A stretch of DNA of 64,000 nucleotides from Buchnera aphidicola (Nurudea yanoniella) (GTDB taxonomy: Bacteria > Pseudomonadota > Gammaproteobacteria > Enterobacterales > Enterobacteriaceae): positions 496,001 through 560,000 of the forward strand of contig CP140036.1 in assembly GCA_039829995.1 (NCBI GenBank). Reading direction: 5' to 3'. Numbering within the stretch: position 1 is the first letter of the stretch; every line of letters begins with the position of its first letter. The translations under genes and the position numbers were made by a program. The notes beneath the pieces are model-generated. The model ran no database searches. It was not told the origin of the DNA and was given only the letters and a program-made list of their open reading frames with translations. Shown in pieces: positions 28,099 to 37,242 of this stretch.

Positions 28099-28700
28099 AA
28101 CAATAATGTCTCAACTTTTTTAATGGCTGCAGAAGTAATAATAACATGTTTAAAAGAAACTAAACTTACTGGATCTATCAAATTAATAGTTTTAGTATGA
28201 ACTTTATATAAATTTCGAGAAGCTAAAAGTAAATTATTATCATACTTTTCTGTCACAACCAAAACATCAAATATTTTTATAGAATTTAATTTATTTACTA
28301 ATAACTTAGTTTTAGGTATATTGATACTAAAATTTTCAAAAACAAATAAACGATTTTTCCGAATTAATTCGGAAAAAATACTTCTTAAAGCTCCTTTATA
28401 CATTTTTTTATTAATTTTTTGAAAAAAATTTTTTGGCTTCGCTGCAAAAGTCACACCACCAGATCTCCATATAGGACTTCTTAAAGAACCTACTCTGGCA
28501 CGTCCTGTTCCTTTTTGACGCCATGGTTTTTTACCTGATCCAGAAACTTCTGCACGGCTTTTTTGTGCTTTAGTTCCCTGACGAGAACTAGATAAATAAG
28601 AAACGATAACCTGGTGAATTAATGCTTCATTGAAATTGCAATTAAAAACTTTATCAGATACGTAAAAAATATTTTTTTTATCTTGAAGAATTAATTCCAT
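28095..28700 (-). CDS. rplD: Ribosomal protein L4
   Basis: 201 residues as in E. coli. The extended tunnel loop SRAEVSGSGKKPWRQKGTGR and ARVGSLRSPIWRSGGVTFA is intact. In E. coli L4 represses the S10 operon through the leader RNA, by both attenuation and translation block; that leader seems absent here. It overlaps the end of rplC by 23 bases. Confidence 0.97.
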   Translation of the reverse strand: MELILQDKKNIFYVSDKVFNCNFNEALIHQVIVSYLSSSRQGTKAQKSRAEVSGSGKKPWRQKGTGRARVGSLRSPIWRSGGVTFAAKPKNFFQKINKKMYKGALRSIFSELIRKNRLFVFENFSINIPKTKLLVNKLNSIKIFDVLVVTEKYDNNLLLASRNLYKVHTKTINLIDPVSLVSFKHVIITSAAIKKVETLLL

Positions 28701-29346
28701 TATCCTTTACTCCTTTTGTTTTAATTGCTGGACGAATAATAAGATCTCCTCCTTTTGAACCTGGAACTGAACCTTTTAATAAAAGTAAACTACGATCGAA
28801 ATCAATTTTTACTATATCTATGTTTTGTATTGTAACTCGATTATTTCCTAAACGACCTGCCATATTTTTTCCTTTGAATACTCTTCCAGGTGTTTGATTT
28901 TGTCCAATAGATCCAGGAGCTCGATGGGACAATGAATTTCCATGACTAGAATCTTGAGTATGAAAATTCCAACGTTTTACTGTTCCACAGAATCCTTTTC
29001 CTTTAGATCGTCCAATTACATCAACTTTTTTACAATTCGAAAATATTCTTAAATCTAATACTTGTCCAACTTTGAAATTCAATATATTTTTAGAAATTCT
29101 AAATTCCCATAAACCGCGACCTGCTTGTATTCCTGATCGTAAAAAATGACCAACTTCTGATTTAATTAATTTATTTTTGTTTTTATTTCCAGTAGTCATT
29201 TGAACAGCATTATATCTATCAGTGTCTATAGTTTTCACTTGAGAAATTCTATTTTCTTGAATTTCAATTGCAGTAACTGACACAGATATGCCGTCACTTG
29301 TAAAAATACGAGTCATGCCAATCTTTTTACCAATTAAACCAATCAT
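28678..29346 (-). CDS. rplC: Ribosomal protein L3
   Basis: Start set at the ATG at 29346 (MIGLIGKKIGMTRIF), which gives 222 residues and the E. coli N-terminus (209 residues there). GAAG lies six to seven bases upstream. The frame from 29370 adds eight residues. GKGFCGTVKRWNFHTQDSSH and HRAPGSIGQNQTPGRVFKGK are conserved. L3 reaches towards the peptidyl-transferase centre. Confidence 0.95.
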   Translation of the reverse strand: MIGLIGKKIGMTRIFTSDGISVSVTAIEIQENRISQVKTIDTDRYNAVQMTTGNKNKNKLIKSEVGHFLRSGIQAGRGLWEFRISKNILNFKVGQVLDLRIFSNCKKVDVIGRSKGKGFCGTVKRWNFHTQDSSHGNSLSHRAPGSIGQNQTPGRVFKGKNMAGRLGNNRVTIQNIDIVKIDFDRSLLLLKGSVPGSKGGDLIIRPAIKTKGVKDNGINSSR

Positions 29347-29386
29347 ATATTCTTCAATCCCTTTAATCATTTTACCTATACAATCA

Positions 29387-29701
29387 CTAACCTAAACTAA
29401 TTTGCACATCTACACCAGCAGCAAGATCTAATCTCATTAAAGCATCCACTGTCTTTTCAGTCGGTTCAACAATATCAATAAGCCTTTTATGAGTGCGTAT
29501 TTCATATTGATCGCGAGCATCCTTATTAACATGAGGAGAAATTAATACAGTAAAACGTTCTTTATGTGTTGGAAGAGGAATAGGACCACGAACTTGTGCT
29601 CCAGTTCTTTTAGCTGTTTCAACAATTTCTGACGTTGATTGATCAATTAATCTATGATCAAATGCTTTAAGACGAATTCGTATTCTTTGGTTCTGTTGCA
29701 T
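29387..29701 (-). CDS. rpsJ: Ribosomal protein S10
   Basis: 104 residues from the ATG at 29701 (MQQNQRIRIRLKAFDHRLI), compared with 103 in E. coli. GGGAG lies about nine bases upstream. The longer frame from 29749 would include the promoter. ISPHVNKDARDQYEIRTHKR is nearly unchanged. S10 is part of the 30S head and, with NusB, of antitermination complexes. First gene of the S10 operon. Confidence 0.97.
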   Translation of the reverse strand: MQQNQRIRIRLKAFDHRLIDQSTSEIVETAKRTGAQVRGPIPLPTHKERFTVLISPHVNKDARDQYEIRTHKRLIDIVEPTEKTVDALMRLDLAAGVDVQISLG

Positions 29702-29726
29702 AGACCAGAACTCCCATAATATAAAA

Positions 29727-29756
29727 ATTATACAATATTCTTCTTTCAAATTTCAA
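29727..29756 (-). promoter_or_regulatory. S10 operon promoter
   Basis: On the minus strand TTGAAA (29751-29756), an 18-base spacer and a perfect TATAAT (29727-29732) precede rpsJ. Transcription would start near 29720, leaving an untranslated leader of only about 20 bases with GGGAG in it. It is the best sigma-70 match noticed in the window. Confidence 0.75.
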
Positions 29757-30206
29757 AAAGAATATGCTAAAATTAAGCTTTAAGTCATACAATAAGAGTG
29801 CATTTAAAAAGAATTTAATTAAAAAAAATTTTAACATTTCTTATAAATTTTTATATAACATATTTAACTAACTAAAATAAAATTAAAAAATTTGATATTA
29901 TTTAAAATCACAATATACTTTAAAAAAAGATATAATCTTTTCATACAAACGAATAAAATAACTAATATAATTTTTTAAACTTAAATACCAATATTTAAAT
30001 AAATAAAATATTTTATACATAACATTTATTCTATATTATTATAGGACATGAAATTATAAAATTCATTATTTTTTTCTGATTTATATCATAAAAATATATG
30101 CTATAACATACATAACGTGATTTAAAATATTTTATCATAAAATAATAAATAATTTTCACACTTGAAAAGATACCTTATAAAAAAATATTATTAATATAAA
30201 TAAAAA
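29757..30206. other. Spacer between tuf and rpsJ
   Basis: About 450 A/T-rich bases without a supported reading frame. E. coli has bfd, bfr and a secretion gene cluster between tufA and rpsJ; these are gone. The right end holds the tuf terminator and the left end the S10 promoter; nothing else is recognisable. Confidence 0.5.
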
Positions 30207-30242
30207 TCAAGAAAAGACCTGAATTTTAATTTCTTTTCTTGA
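30207..30242 (-). terminator. Terminator downstream of tuf
   Basis: TCAAGAAAAG (30207-30216) and CTTTTCTTGA (30233-30242) form a perfect 10-bp stem with a 16-base loop. On the minus strand TTTTTATTTAT follows. It separates the str operon transcript from the S10 operon. Confidence 0.85.
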
Positions 30243-30276
30243 CTTTAATTTCATAGCACATAACATATATTACAAC

Positions 30277-31461
30277 TTAATTAATAACTTTTACTACAAT
30301 TCCAGCACCTACTGTTTTACCTCCTTCACGAATTGCAAAACGCAATCCATCAGACATAGCGATAGGATGAATTAATGTAATAGTCATTTTAACATTGTCA
30401 CCTGGCATAACCATTTCTGTTCCTTCTGGAAGTTCAATATAACCAGTAACATCGGTAGTACGAAAATAAAATTGTGGCCTATATCCTTTGAAAAATGGTG
30501 TATGACGTCCCCCTTCTTCTTTGGACAAAACATATACTTCAGATTCAAATTTCATATGAGGAGTAATCGTACCAGGTTTTGCTAAAACTTGACCTCTTTC
30601 AATCTCATCACGTTTAGTACCACGTAGTAATACTCCTACATTTTCTCCAGCACGTCCTTCATCTAATAATTTCCTAAACATTTCTACACCAGTACATATA
30701 GTTTTAGAAGTAGGTTTAATACCTACAATTTCTACTTCTTCTCCTACCTTTATTATTCCTCTTTCTACACGTCCAGTAACAACTGTGCCACGTCCAGATA
30801 TAGAAAAAACATCTTCTATAGGAAGTAAAAATGGCTGATCAATAGAACGTTTAGGTTCGGGAATATATGAATCCAATATATTAGCTAAATCAATAATTTT
30901 TTCTTCCCAAATTGCATCGCCTTCCAATGCTTTCAAAGCAGATCCTCTTATAATAGGCGTATTTTCACCAGGAAAATCATATTGTGTTAACAAGTCACGA
31001 ACTTCCATTTCTACTAATTCAAGCAATTCTTCATCATCTACCATATCACATTTATTTAAAAAAACTACAATATGAGGTACTCCTACTTGTCTTCCAAGCA
31101 AAATATGTTCGCGTGTTTGAGGCATTGGACCATCTGTAGCAGCTACTACTAAAATTGCGCCATCCATTTGAGCTGCTCCAGTAATCATATTTTTTATATA
31201 ATCAGCATGACCAGGACAATCTACATGTGCATAATGTCTTATAGAAGTATCGTACTCTACATGAGAAGTATTAATAGTAATACCTCTAGCTTTTTCCTCT
31301 GGAGCATTATCTATTTGATCAAAAGCTCGAGCAGAACCTCCATATTTTTTTGCTAAAACAGTAGTAACTGCTGCTGTTAAAGTAGTTTTTCCATGATCTA
31401 CGTGACCAATAGTACCTACATTTATATGCGGTTTTAAGCGATTAAATTTTTCTTTAGACAC
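30277..31461 (-). CDS. tuf: Elongation factor Tu
   Basis: 394 residues as in E. coli. It starts with GTG at 31461, as E. coli tufA does. G1 GHVDHGKT, G2 RGITI with the switch I Thr, G3 DCPGH, G4 NKCD and G5 GSALK are all present. EF-Tu delivers aminoacyl-tRNA to the ribosome. It lies at the end of the str operon after fusA. Only one copy is seen in this window. GGAAAAAAG precedes the start. Confidence 0.98.
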   Translation of the reverse strand: MSKEKFNRLKPHINVGTIGHVDHGKTTLTAAVTTVLAKKYGGSARAFDQIDNAPEEKARGITINTSHVEYDTSIRHYAHVDCPGHADYIKNMITGAAQMDGAILVVAATDGPMPQTREHILLGRQVGVPHIVVFLNKCDMVDDEELLELVEMEVRDLLTQYDFPGENTPIIRGSALKALEGDAIWEEKIIDLANILDSYIPEPKRSIDQPFLLPIEDVFSISGRGTVVTGRVERGIIKVGEEVEIVGIKPTSKTICTGVEMFRKLLDEGRAGENVGVLLRGTKRDEIERGQVLAKPGTITPHMKFESEVYVLSKEEGGRHTPFFKGYRPQFYFRTTDVTGYIELPEGTEMVMPGDNVKMTITLIHPIAMSDGLRFAIREGGKTVGAGIVVKVIN

Positions 31462-31507
31462 AACTTTTTTCCTTTTTAAATTTTATAAATATATAAAAAA
31501 TTTTATA

Positions 31508-33619
31508 TTACTTATTTTCTGTTTTTTCAATAACAGATATTGCTATATTTTTTGGAGCTTCTAAATATTTTAAAAATTCCATAGAATAAGACGCTCTACC
31601 TTGTGTCTGAGAACGCAAATCAGTAGCATACCCAAACATTTCAGATAAAGGTACCTGAGAAGAAATAACTTTTCCCATTGAAATTTCATTCATTCCTTCA
31701 ATAATTCCTCTTCTTCTATTTAAATCACCTATGACATCTCCCATATATTCTTCAGGAGTTTCAACTTCTACTTTCATAATAGGTTCGAGTAAAATTGGTT
31801 TAGCATTTTTAAAAGCAGTTTTAAAAGCTAATGAAGCAGCTAATTTAAATGCAATTTCTGAAGAATCAACATCATGATATGAACCATAATGCAAACGAAC
31901 TCCAATATTTACTACAGGATAACCAGCTAAAGGACCACTATTTAATTGCTCCTGTATTCCTTTATCAATGGCAGAGATATATTCTCCGGGAATCACCCCT
32001 CCTTTGATGTCATTTATAAATTTATAATTTTCTTCGTGTAATTTTAAAGGAAATAAATCAATAACTACATGTCCATATTGGCCTCTTCCACCTGACTGTT
32101 TAATATATTTTCCTTCTACATCATTAATACTATTTTTAATAGTTTCACGATAAGCAACTTGAGGTTTTCCTATATTAGCATCTACACTAAATTCTCTTTT
32201 CATTCTTTCAATAATGATTTCTAAATGTAATTCTCCCATTCCAGAAATAATTGTTTGATTTGATTCTCTATCAGTCCATACGCGAAAAGAAGGATCTTCT
32301 TTGGCTAATCTACTTAAAGACATTCCCATTTTTTCTTGATCTGCTTTAGTTTTTGGCTCAACTGCTATAGAAATCACTGGATCAGGAAAATCCATTTTTT
32401 CTAATACAATTAAATTATCAGGATCACACAAAGTATCACCGGTAGTTACACTTTTCAAACCAATAGCTGCTGCTATATCACCCGATCTTACTTCTTTTAT
32501 TTCTTCTCTCTTATTTGCATGCATTTGAACAATGCGTCCAAACCGTTCTTTTTGACATTTTACAGAATTAAATACTATATCTCCAGAACGGACTACACCA
32601 GAATACACTCTAAAAAAAGTTAAATTTCCCACAAACGGATCTGTAGCAATTTTAAATGCTAAAGCTGAAAAAGGTTCTTTATCGTTTGAATAATGCACAA
32701 AAGAACTCTTCTTTTTATCATTTAACATTCTTTTAGACAACGAAATATCATTAGGAGAGGGTAAAAATTCAATTACTGCATCTAATAAAGCTTGTACGCC
32801 TTTGTTTTTGAAAGCAGATCCGCACGTTACAGGAACAATTTCATTATTTAAAACACGTTTACGAAGAGCAGTTTTAATTTCCTCTTCAAATATCGTTTTA
32901 CCTGATAAATATTTCTCCATTAAAATATCATCGTTTTCAACTGAAGCTTCAAGAAGATTTTGATGCCATTTTTCAGATAATTCTTGTAAATCAGGGGAAA
33001 TTTTTTTATAAGTAAATGTAATCCCTTGATCTGAATTGTTCCAATAAATCGCTTTCATTTTGATTAAATCGACAATTCCAATAAAATTATCTTCTTCTCC
33101 AATAGCTAATTGTATAGGAACAGGATTAGCGTGAAGCTTTGTTCTCATTTGTTTAATTACACTAAAAAAATTTGCGCCTATACGATCCATTTTATTTATA
33201 AAAGCAATTCTTGGAACATTATATTTATTAGCTTGCCTCCACACAGTTTCTGATTGAGGTTGAACTCCTCCTACAGAACAATATACCATAACAACACCAT
33301 CTAAAATTCGCATAGATCTTTCTACTTCTATAGTAAAATCTACATGTCCAGGAGTATCAATAATATTAATTCTATGCGGCAAAAATTGTTTAGCCATTCC
33401 AGACCAAAATGTAGTAGTAGCTGCTGAAGTTATAGTAATTCCTCTTTCTTGTTCTTGTTCCATCCAATCCATAGTAGCTGCACCATCATGTACTTCACCA
33501 ATTTTGTGATTAACACCTGTATAAAATAAAATACGTTCAGTAGTAGTTGTTTTTCCAGCATCTATATGTGCACTAATTCCTATGTTACGGTATTGTATGA
33601 TTGGCGTAGTACGTCCCAT
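31508..33619 (-). CDS. fusA: Elongation factor G
   Basis: 703 residues (704 in E. coli). The G domain has AHIDAGKTTTTE, the switch II DTPGHVDF and NKMDR. Domain IV carries GRGQYGHVVIDLFP and the C-terminal domain V ends with the LEAPKNIA region. EF-G moves tRNAs and mRNA after peptide transfer. GAGGAAA lies seven bases before the ATG. Between rpsG and tuf in the str operon. Confidence 0.98.
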   Translation of the reverse strand: MGRTTPIIQYRNIGISAHIDAGKTTTTERILFYTGVNHKIGEVHDGAATMDWMEQEQERGITITSAATTTFWSGMAKQFLPHRINIIDTPGHVDFTIEVERSMRILDGVVMVYCSVGGVQPQSETVWRQANKYNVPRIAFINKMDRIGANFFSVIKQMRTKLHANPVPIQLAIGEEDNFIGIVDLIKMKAIYWNNSDQGITFTYKKISPDLQELSEKWHQNLLEASVENDDILMEKYLSGKTIFEEEIKTALRKRVLNNEIVPVTCGSAFKNKGVQALLDAVIEFLPSPNDISLSKRMLNDKKKSSFVHYSNDKEPFSALAFKIATDPFVGNLTFFRVYSGVVRSGDIVFNSVKCQKERFGRIVQMHANKREEIKEVRSGDIAAAIGLKSVTTGDTLCDPDNLIVLEKMDFPDPVISIAVEPKTKADQEKMGMSLSRLAKEDPSFRVWTDRESNQTIISGMGELHLEIIIERMKREFSVDANIGKPQVAYRETIKNSINDVEGKYIKQSGGRGQYGHVVIDLFPLKLHEENYKFINDIKGGVIPGEYISAIDKGIQEQLNSGPLAGYPVVNIGVRLHYGSYHDVDSSEIAFKLAASLAFKTAFKNAKPILLEPIMKVEVETPEEYMGDVIGDLNRRRGIIEGMNEISMGKVISSQVPLSEMFGYATDLRSQTQGRASYSMEFLKYLEAPKNIAISVIEKTENK

Positions 33620-33713
33620 TTTTTTCCTCTAATTTTAATTTTTATATAACACATCCTTATATTCAAATTAAAAATTAATTATAAATCAATTGAAATAAAA
33701 AAATTTTAATTAA

Positions 33714-34184
33714 TCACCAACGATAATGTGCAAAAGCTTTATTGGCCTCCGCCATACGATGTACTTCTTCACGTTTTTTTACAGCAGATCCTTTATTATC
33801 TACTGCATCTACTAATTCATTTGCTAATCTTAAAGACATTGATTTCTCTGTACGCTTTCTAGCTGCACTAACTATCCATCTCATAGCTAAAGCATGTCTT
33901 CGAATTAAACGAACTTCAACTGGAACTTGATAAGTTGAACCTCCAACCCGACGAGATTTTACTTCTACAATAGGGCGCACATTTTCTAATGCTAAATCTA
34001 ATGCTTCTAATTCTTTTTTTTTGGTATGTTTAGATAAAACTTGTAATGCATAATACATTATTTTTTCAGCAATAGATTTTTTTCCATGCACCATAATTAT
34101 ATTAATAAATTTAGAAACTATATCAGAAAAAAACTTTGGATCTGATATAATTTTACGATTTCCAATACCACGACGTCTCGGCAT
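33714..34184 (-). CDS. rpsG: Ribosomal protein S7
   Basis: The ATG at 34184 (MPRRRGIGNRKI) matches the S7 start; the upstream TTG codon at 34196 lies within the ribosome binding region GGAAAAG and is not needed. This gives 156 residues, ending HRMAEANKAFAHYRW; E. coli K-12 S7 has an extra C-terminal tail that most bacteria lack. S7 starts assembly of the 30S head. Confidence 0.96.
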   Translation of the reverse strand: MPRRRGIGNRKIISDPKFFSDIVSKFINIIMVHGKKSIAEKIMYYALQVLSKHTKKKELEALDLALENVRPIVEVKSRRVGGSTYQVPVEVRLIRRHALAMRWIVSAARKRTEKSMSLRLANELVDAVDNKGSAVKKREEVHRMAEANKAFAHYRW

Positions 34185-34274
34185 ATTCTTTTCCAATTCA
34201 AAATAATATAAAATTTATATAAATTATTCTTAAAATTTTACAATTGTTTTCCTTAAAAATATAAATAAAAAATT

Positions 34275-34649
34275 TTACGATTTTTTCTTTTTTACACCAT
34301 ATTTAGAGCGACTTTTTTTTCTATCTTTTACACCAGAACAATCTTGTGTTCCTCTAACAACGTGATAACGAACTCCCGGTAAATCTTTAACCCTTCCTCC
34401 TCTAATTAAAATTACTGAATGTTCTTGTAAATTATGACCTTCTCCTCCGATATAAGAAGTTACTTCAAATCCATTTGTAAGACGAACTCTACATACTTTC
34501 CGTAATGCAGAATTAGGTTTCTTAGGAGTAGTAGTGTATACTTTAATACATACACCTCTTTTTTGAGGACATTTCCCTAAAGCAGGAACATTGCTTTTTA
34601 TGACTTTTCGTAAACGAGGTTTACGAACTAATTGATTAATTGTAGTCAT
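34275..34649 (-). CDS. rpsL: Ribosomal protein S12
   Basis: 124 residues as in E. coli, from the ATG at 34649 (MTTINQLVRKPRLRK). The decoding-centre segments TTTPKKPNSALRKVCRVRL and GGRVKDLPGVRYH are unchanged, including the Lys residues altered in streptomycin-resistant strains elsewhere. A TTG codon at 34661 lies in the GGAAAAT binding site. First gene of the str operon. Confidence 0.97.
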   Translation of the reverse strand: MTTINQLVRKPRLRKVIKSNVPALGKCPQKRGVCIKVYTTTPKKPNSALRKVCRVRLTNGFEVTSYIGGEGHNLQEHSVILIRGGRVKDLPGVRYHVVRGTQDCSGVKDRKKSRSKYGVKKKKS

Positions 34650-34687
34650 ATAATTTTCCAATTATTTTACTTAAAATTACTTTGATA

Positions 34688-34715
34688 AATATATTTTCAT
34701 AAAAAAGGAATTCAA
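34688..34715 (-). promoter_or_regulatory. Possible promoter before rpsL
   Basis: TTGAAT (34710-34715), a 16-base spacer and TATATT (34688-34693) on the minus strand lie about 40 bases before rpsL. This could give the str operon its own start independent of tusDCB. The AT content makes a chance match possible. Confidence 0.4.
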
Positions 34716-34755
34716 TAAATCTATTAATTTAAAAAATATTAAAATACGTGTAATT

Positions 34756-35043
34756 TTACCAAGAAATTTGTTTATTATGTTTTTTTGTTAATAAAACTAA
34801 TTCGAAATAGTTTATAATATGAATGCTATTAGAAATCTTTTTCTGAATACCACGAGCATAAATATCTTTTTTCATAGCATATAATTTAACTGGAATAGAT
34901 AGAATTTTTTTAAGAAACATATTATTATCTATTGCAATTATTACGCTATCTTGCAATGCAACTACATCATCATTTGATGTTAAAAGATCTATTAATAATA
35001 TCATATTAATTTCGAAAGGAGAACGCATTAAAATGTGCAACAT
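34756..35043 (-). CDS. tusB: Sulfur relay protein TusB
   Basis: 95 residues, exactly the E. coli TusB length, starting MLHILMRSPFEINM. It forms the TusBCD complex that passes sulfur from TusA to TusE/MnmA for 2-thiolation of U34 in tRNAs for Lys, Glu and Gln. The sequence is diverged, so position between tusC and rpsL (the E. coli order) is an important part of the evidence. Confidence 0.88.
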   Translation of the reverse strand: MLHILMRSPFEINMILLIDLLTSNDDVVALQDSVIIAIDNNMFLKKILSIPVKLYAMKKDIYARGIQKKISNSIHIINYFELVLLTKKHNKQISW

Positions 35044-35055
35044 ATTTTAATTCCC

Positions 35056-35415
35056 TTAAAATCTAAAAATCATATCATTTTTTTCAATTTCTTTACGTAT
35101 ATATTTTCTATCCATAATTGATACTTTTAAAAAAAAATCACTCTTTGAAAACAATCCGCGTTCTATTAATGAATCCTTACAATAATATAATTTATTAATT
35201 TCAAAAAGTGGCAATATTCCAAATGCAGGCACATAATTGTGTGAAAAAATGTATTCTGGTTTTTGATTTCTTATTAACTGAAAAACACCATCTCCTATAA
35301 AAAATACAGTAATATTTTGATTAATTGTAGAAATTGATAAAATAGAATCTAATCCTTCACGACTTAAACTACTTCCATGAGGGACATGAGAAAAAATAAA
35401 AGCTATATGTTTCAT
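35056..35415 (-). CDS. tusC: Sulfur relay protein TusC
   Basis: The ATG at 35415 gives MKHIAFIFSHVPHGSSLSRE, which aligns with the E. coli TusC start, and a length of 119 residues (119 in E. coli). The frame from 35448 overlaps tusD further and has no homology there. VFFIGDGVFQLIRNQKPEYI is the conserved central stretch. It overlaps no gene and is 12 bases from tusB. Confidence 0.92.
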   Translation of the reverse strand: MKHIAFIFSHVPHGSSLSREGLDSILSISTINQNITVFFIGDGVFQLIRNQKPEYIFSHNYVPAFGILPLFEINKLYYCKDSLIERGLFSKSDFFLKVSIMDRKYIRKEIEKNDMIFRF

Positions 35416-35425
35416 GTACATTTCG

Positions 35426-35815
35426 CTAAAATTGTATAATACGATCACTCTTTTCTATATATATTGCTAATTCGCTAAACCCTGTAAAGCTAAAAGACGA
35501 CTTTAAATCATCAATTTTTTTTAAATATTTATCAGTTAATTTTTTTTCATACGTCAACCCCCTTCGCAAAGCAGCGCTAATACACACGTTTAATTTAACA
35601 CAATGTTTACGATTTAAAATTATCCATTGCTTAACTAAATCATATTCATCAGAAAAATAAGAAAAATTTTTATTAGCATTTAATACGCCATCAAAATGAA
35701 AAAAAACGCTTAATAATTTATTTGCACTATTTATAATAGCTTTAGAAAAAAGAAATGCAGTAATAGCATTCTGAGTTCCATACGGTGGTCCTGTAACTAA
35801 TAATGAAAAATTCAT
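35426..35815 (-). CDS. tusD: Sulfurtransferase TusD
   Basis: 129 residues (128 in E. coli). A DsrE-like fold starting MNFSLLVTGPPYGTQNA. The active cysteine that carries the persulfide is in NVCISAALRRG near residue 78. It is the catalytic subunit of TusBCD. The thiolated tRNA-Glu it helps to make is encoded in this window. Confidence 0.94.
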   Translation of the reverse strand: MNFSLLVTGPPYGTQNAITAFLFSKAIINSANKLLSVFFHFDGVLNANKNFSYFSDEYDLVKQWIILNRKHCVKLNVCISAALRRGLTYEKKLTDKYLKKIDDLKSSFSFTGFSELAIYIEKSDRIIQF

Positions 35816-35862
35816 ATTTTTATTATTAAAAATTTAAAATAATTTCATAAACTGATATTCAA

Positions 35863-36627
35863 TTATGAAACAAATTTTACATCAATTAATTCTATCTCAA
35901 AAACTAAAGTAGAATTTCCAGGTATTCCAAGTACTCCTTTTTCTCCATATGCTAAAGAGGGTGGAATAACTAATTTTATTTTTCCCCCTTTTTTTATATG
36001 TTGTAATCCTTCTTGCCACCCTAATATTACACTATTTAAAGGAAAAGTCAGCGGTTTACCTCGTGTATAAGAATTGTCAAACTCAGTTCCATTAACAAAT
36101 GATCCAATATAATTTACAGTAACAATGTCATTTTTACTAGGATACAAACCTTCTCCTTCATTTATTATAAAAAATACTAAACCTGTTTGAGAATGTTGAA
36201 CATCTTTTTTTGATAACATATCTTTCATATATCTCTCTCCTTGAGAAGCATTAATTCTCATTTCTTTTGTTGCTAAACGTTTTTCTAAATCAAATAATTT
36301 CTTTTCGAGTATATTCAATATTTGAGAAATTTTTTTATTAGAAAATTTAGATTTAAAAAATATTGCATCTTTAATTCCAGATAATAGAATATCTTTATTT
36401 AAAGACATTCCTAATTTTTTTTTATCTATAAAAAAATTATTTATATAATTTCCTAATGAAACTCCTAAAGCATAAGATGATTGATTATTTTCGTTTTTAA
36501 AATCTTTTGTAACAGGTATATTTGATTGAAGCGATTCTATAGAAGAATCTATAACTTTTGAAAAAGTGATAGAAGTTAAAAAAAAAATAGTTGCTATCAC
36601 AATCCCCTTTAATAGAAAAAAAAGCAT
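35863..36627 (-). CDS. fkpA: FKBP-type peptidyl-prolyl isomerase FkpA
   Basis: 254 residues (270 in E. coli). The first ~25 residues are a hydrophobic signal sequence (LLKGIVIATIFFLTSITFS), so the protein is periplasmic. A helical dimerisation part runs to about 140. The C-terminal FKBP domain has VTVNYIGSFVNGTEFDNSY, VILGWQEGL and the IPPSLAYGEKG motif. It helps to fold exported proteins. First gene of the minus-strand block, as in E. coli, where slyX/slyD lie between it and tusD. Confidence 0.94.
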   Translation of the reverse strand: MLFFLLKGIVIATIFFLTSITFSKVIDSSIESLQSNIPVTKDFKNENNQSSYALGVSLGNYINNFFIDKKKLGMSLNKDILLSGIKDAIFFKSKFSNKKISQILNILEKKLFDLEKRLATKEMRINASQGERYMKDMLSKKDVQHSQTGLVFFIINEGEGLYPSKNDIVTVNYIGSFVNGTEFDNSYTRGKPLTFPLNSVILGWQEGLQHIKKGGKIKLVIPPSLAYGEKGVLGIPGNSTLVFEIELIDVKFVS

Positions 36628-37242
36628 TTCGACTCCAAAAATTGAAATATTATTTTAAAATACAATTAATTATTTTAAAAAATCACGTTAAATTTATAAA
36701 AAATAAAAAATACAAATTAAAAACTATTTATATAACAATAAAAATGTAAAACTTCAATAAAAATATAAAAAAAGATGTATGATACATAAAAAGATTATTA
36801 ATAATCTAAAAAATATTTTTAAAAAATTATTTAAAAACGTTTTTTAAAAATAAAAATAATAACTTAATGTATAAAATATATTTCATATAAAAATTTCATT
36901 CTTAGAATAATAATAAAATGCAAAAAACTATATTTTCAAAGATATGTCTTATTAACATAATTAAAAATTATGATTAAAAAATTTTATAATGTATTGTAAT
37001 TAATTTACATTCATAAATAATTTTTAGTTTATTATTCTAGAAATCATTTTATAACTTTTTAAAAAATTAAGATAACTTTATTGGAAATAAATGTCATGGA
37101 ATATTATTAGAAATTTTAAAGTTTTAAAAAATACCATAATTCAATTTTAAAAAATAATTATTCTATATTTCTTTAAAAATACAAAATTATTTTTATAATA
37201 TATAAATACATTAATCATTTTTATTATACAGGCATTTAAAAA
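36628..37242. other. Long AT-rich divergent spacer between fkpA and tsgA
   Basis: 615 bases nearly all A/T between divergent genes. No reading frame, RNA gene or clear hairpin. It must hold the promoters of both gene groups but no single one stands out. Confidence 0.5.
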
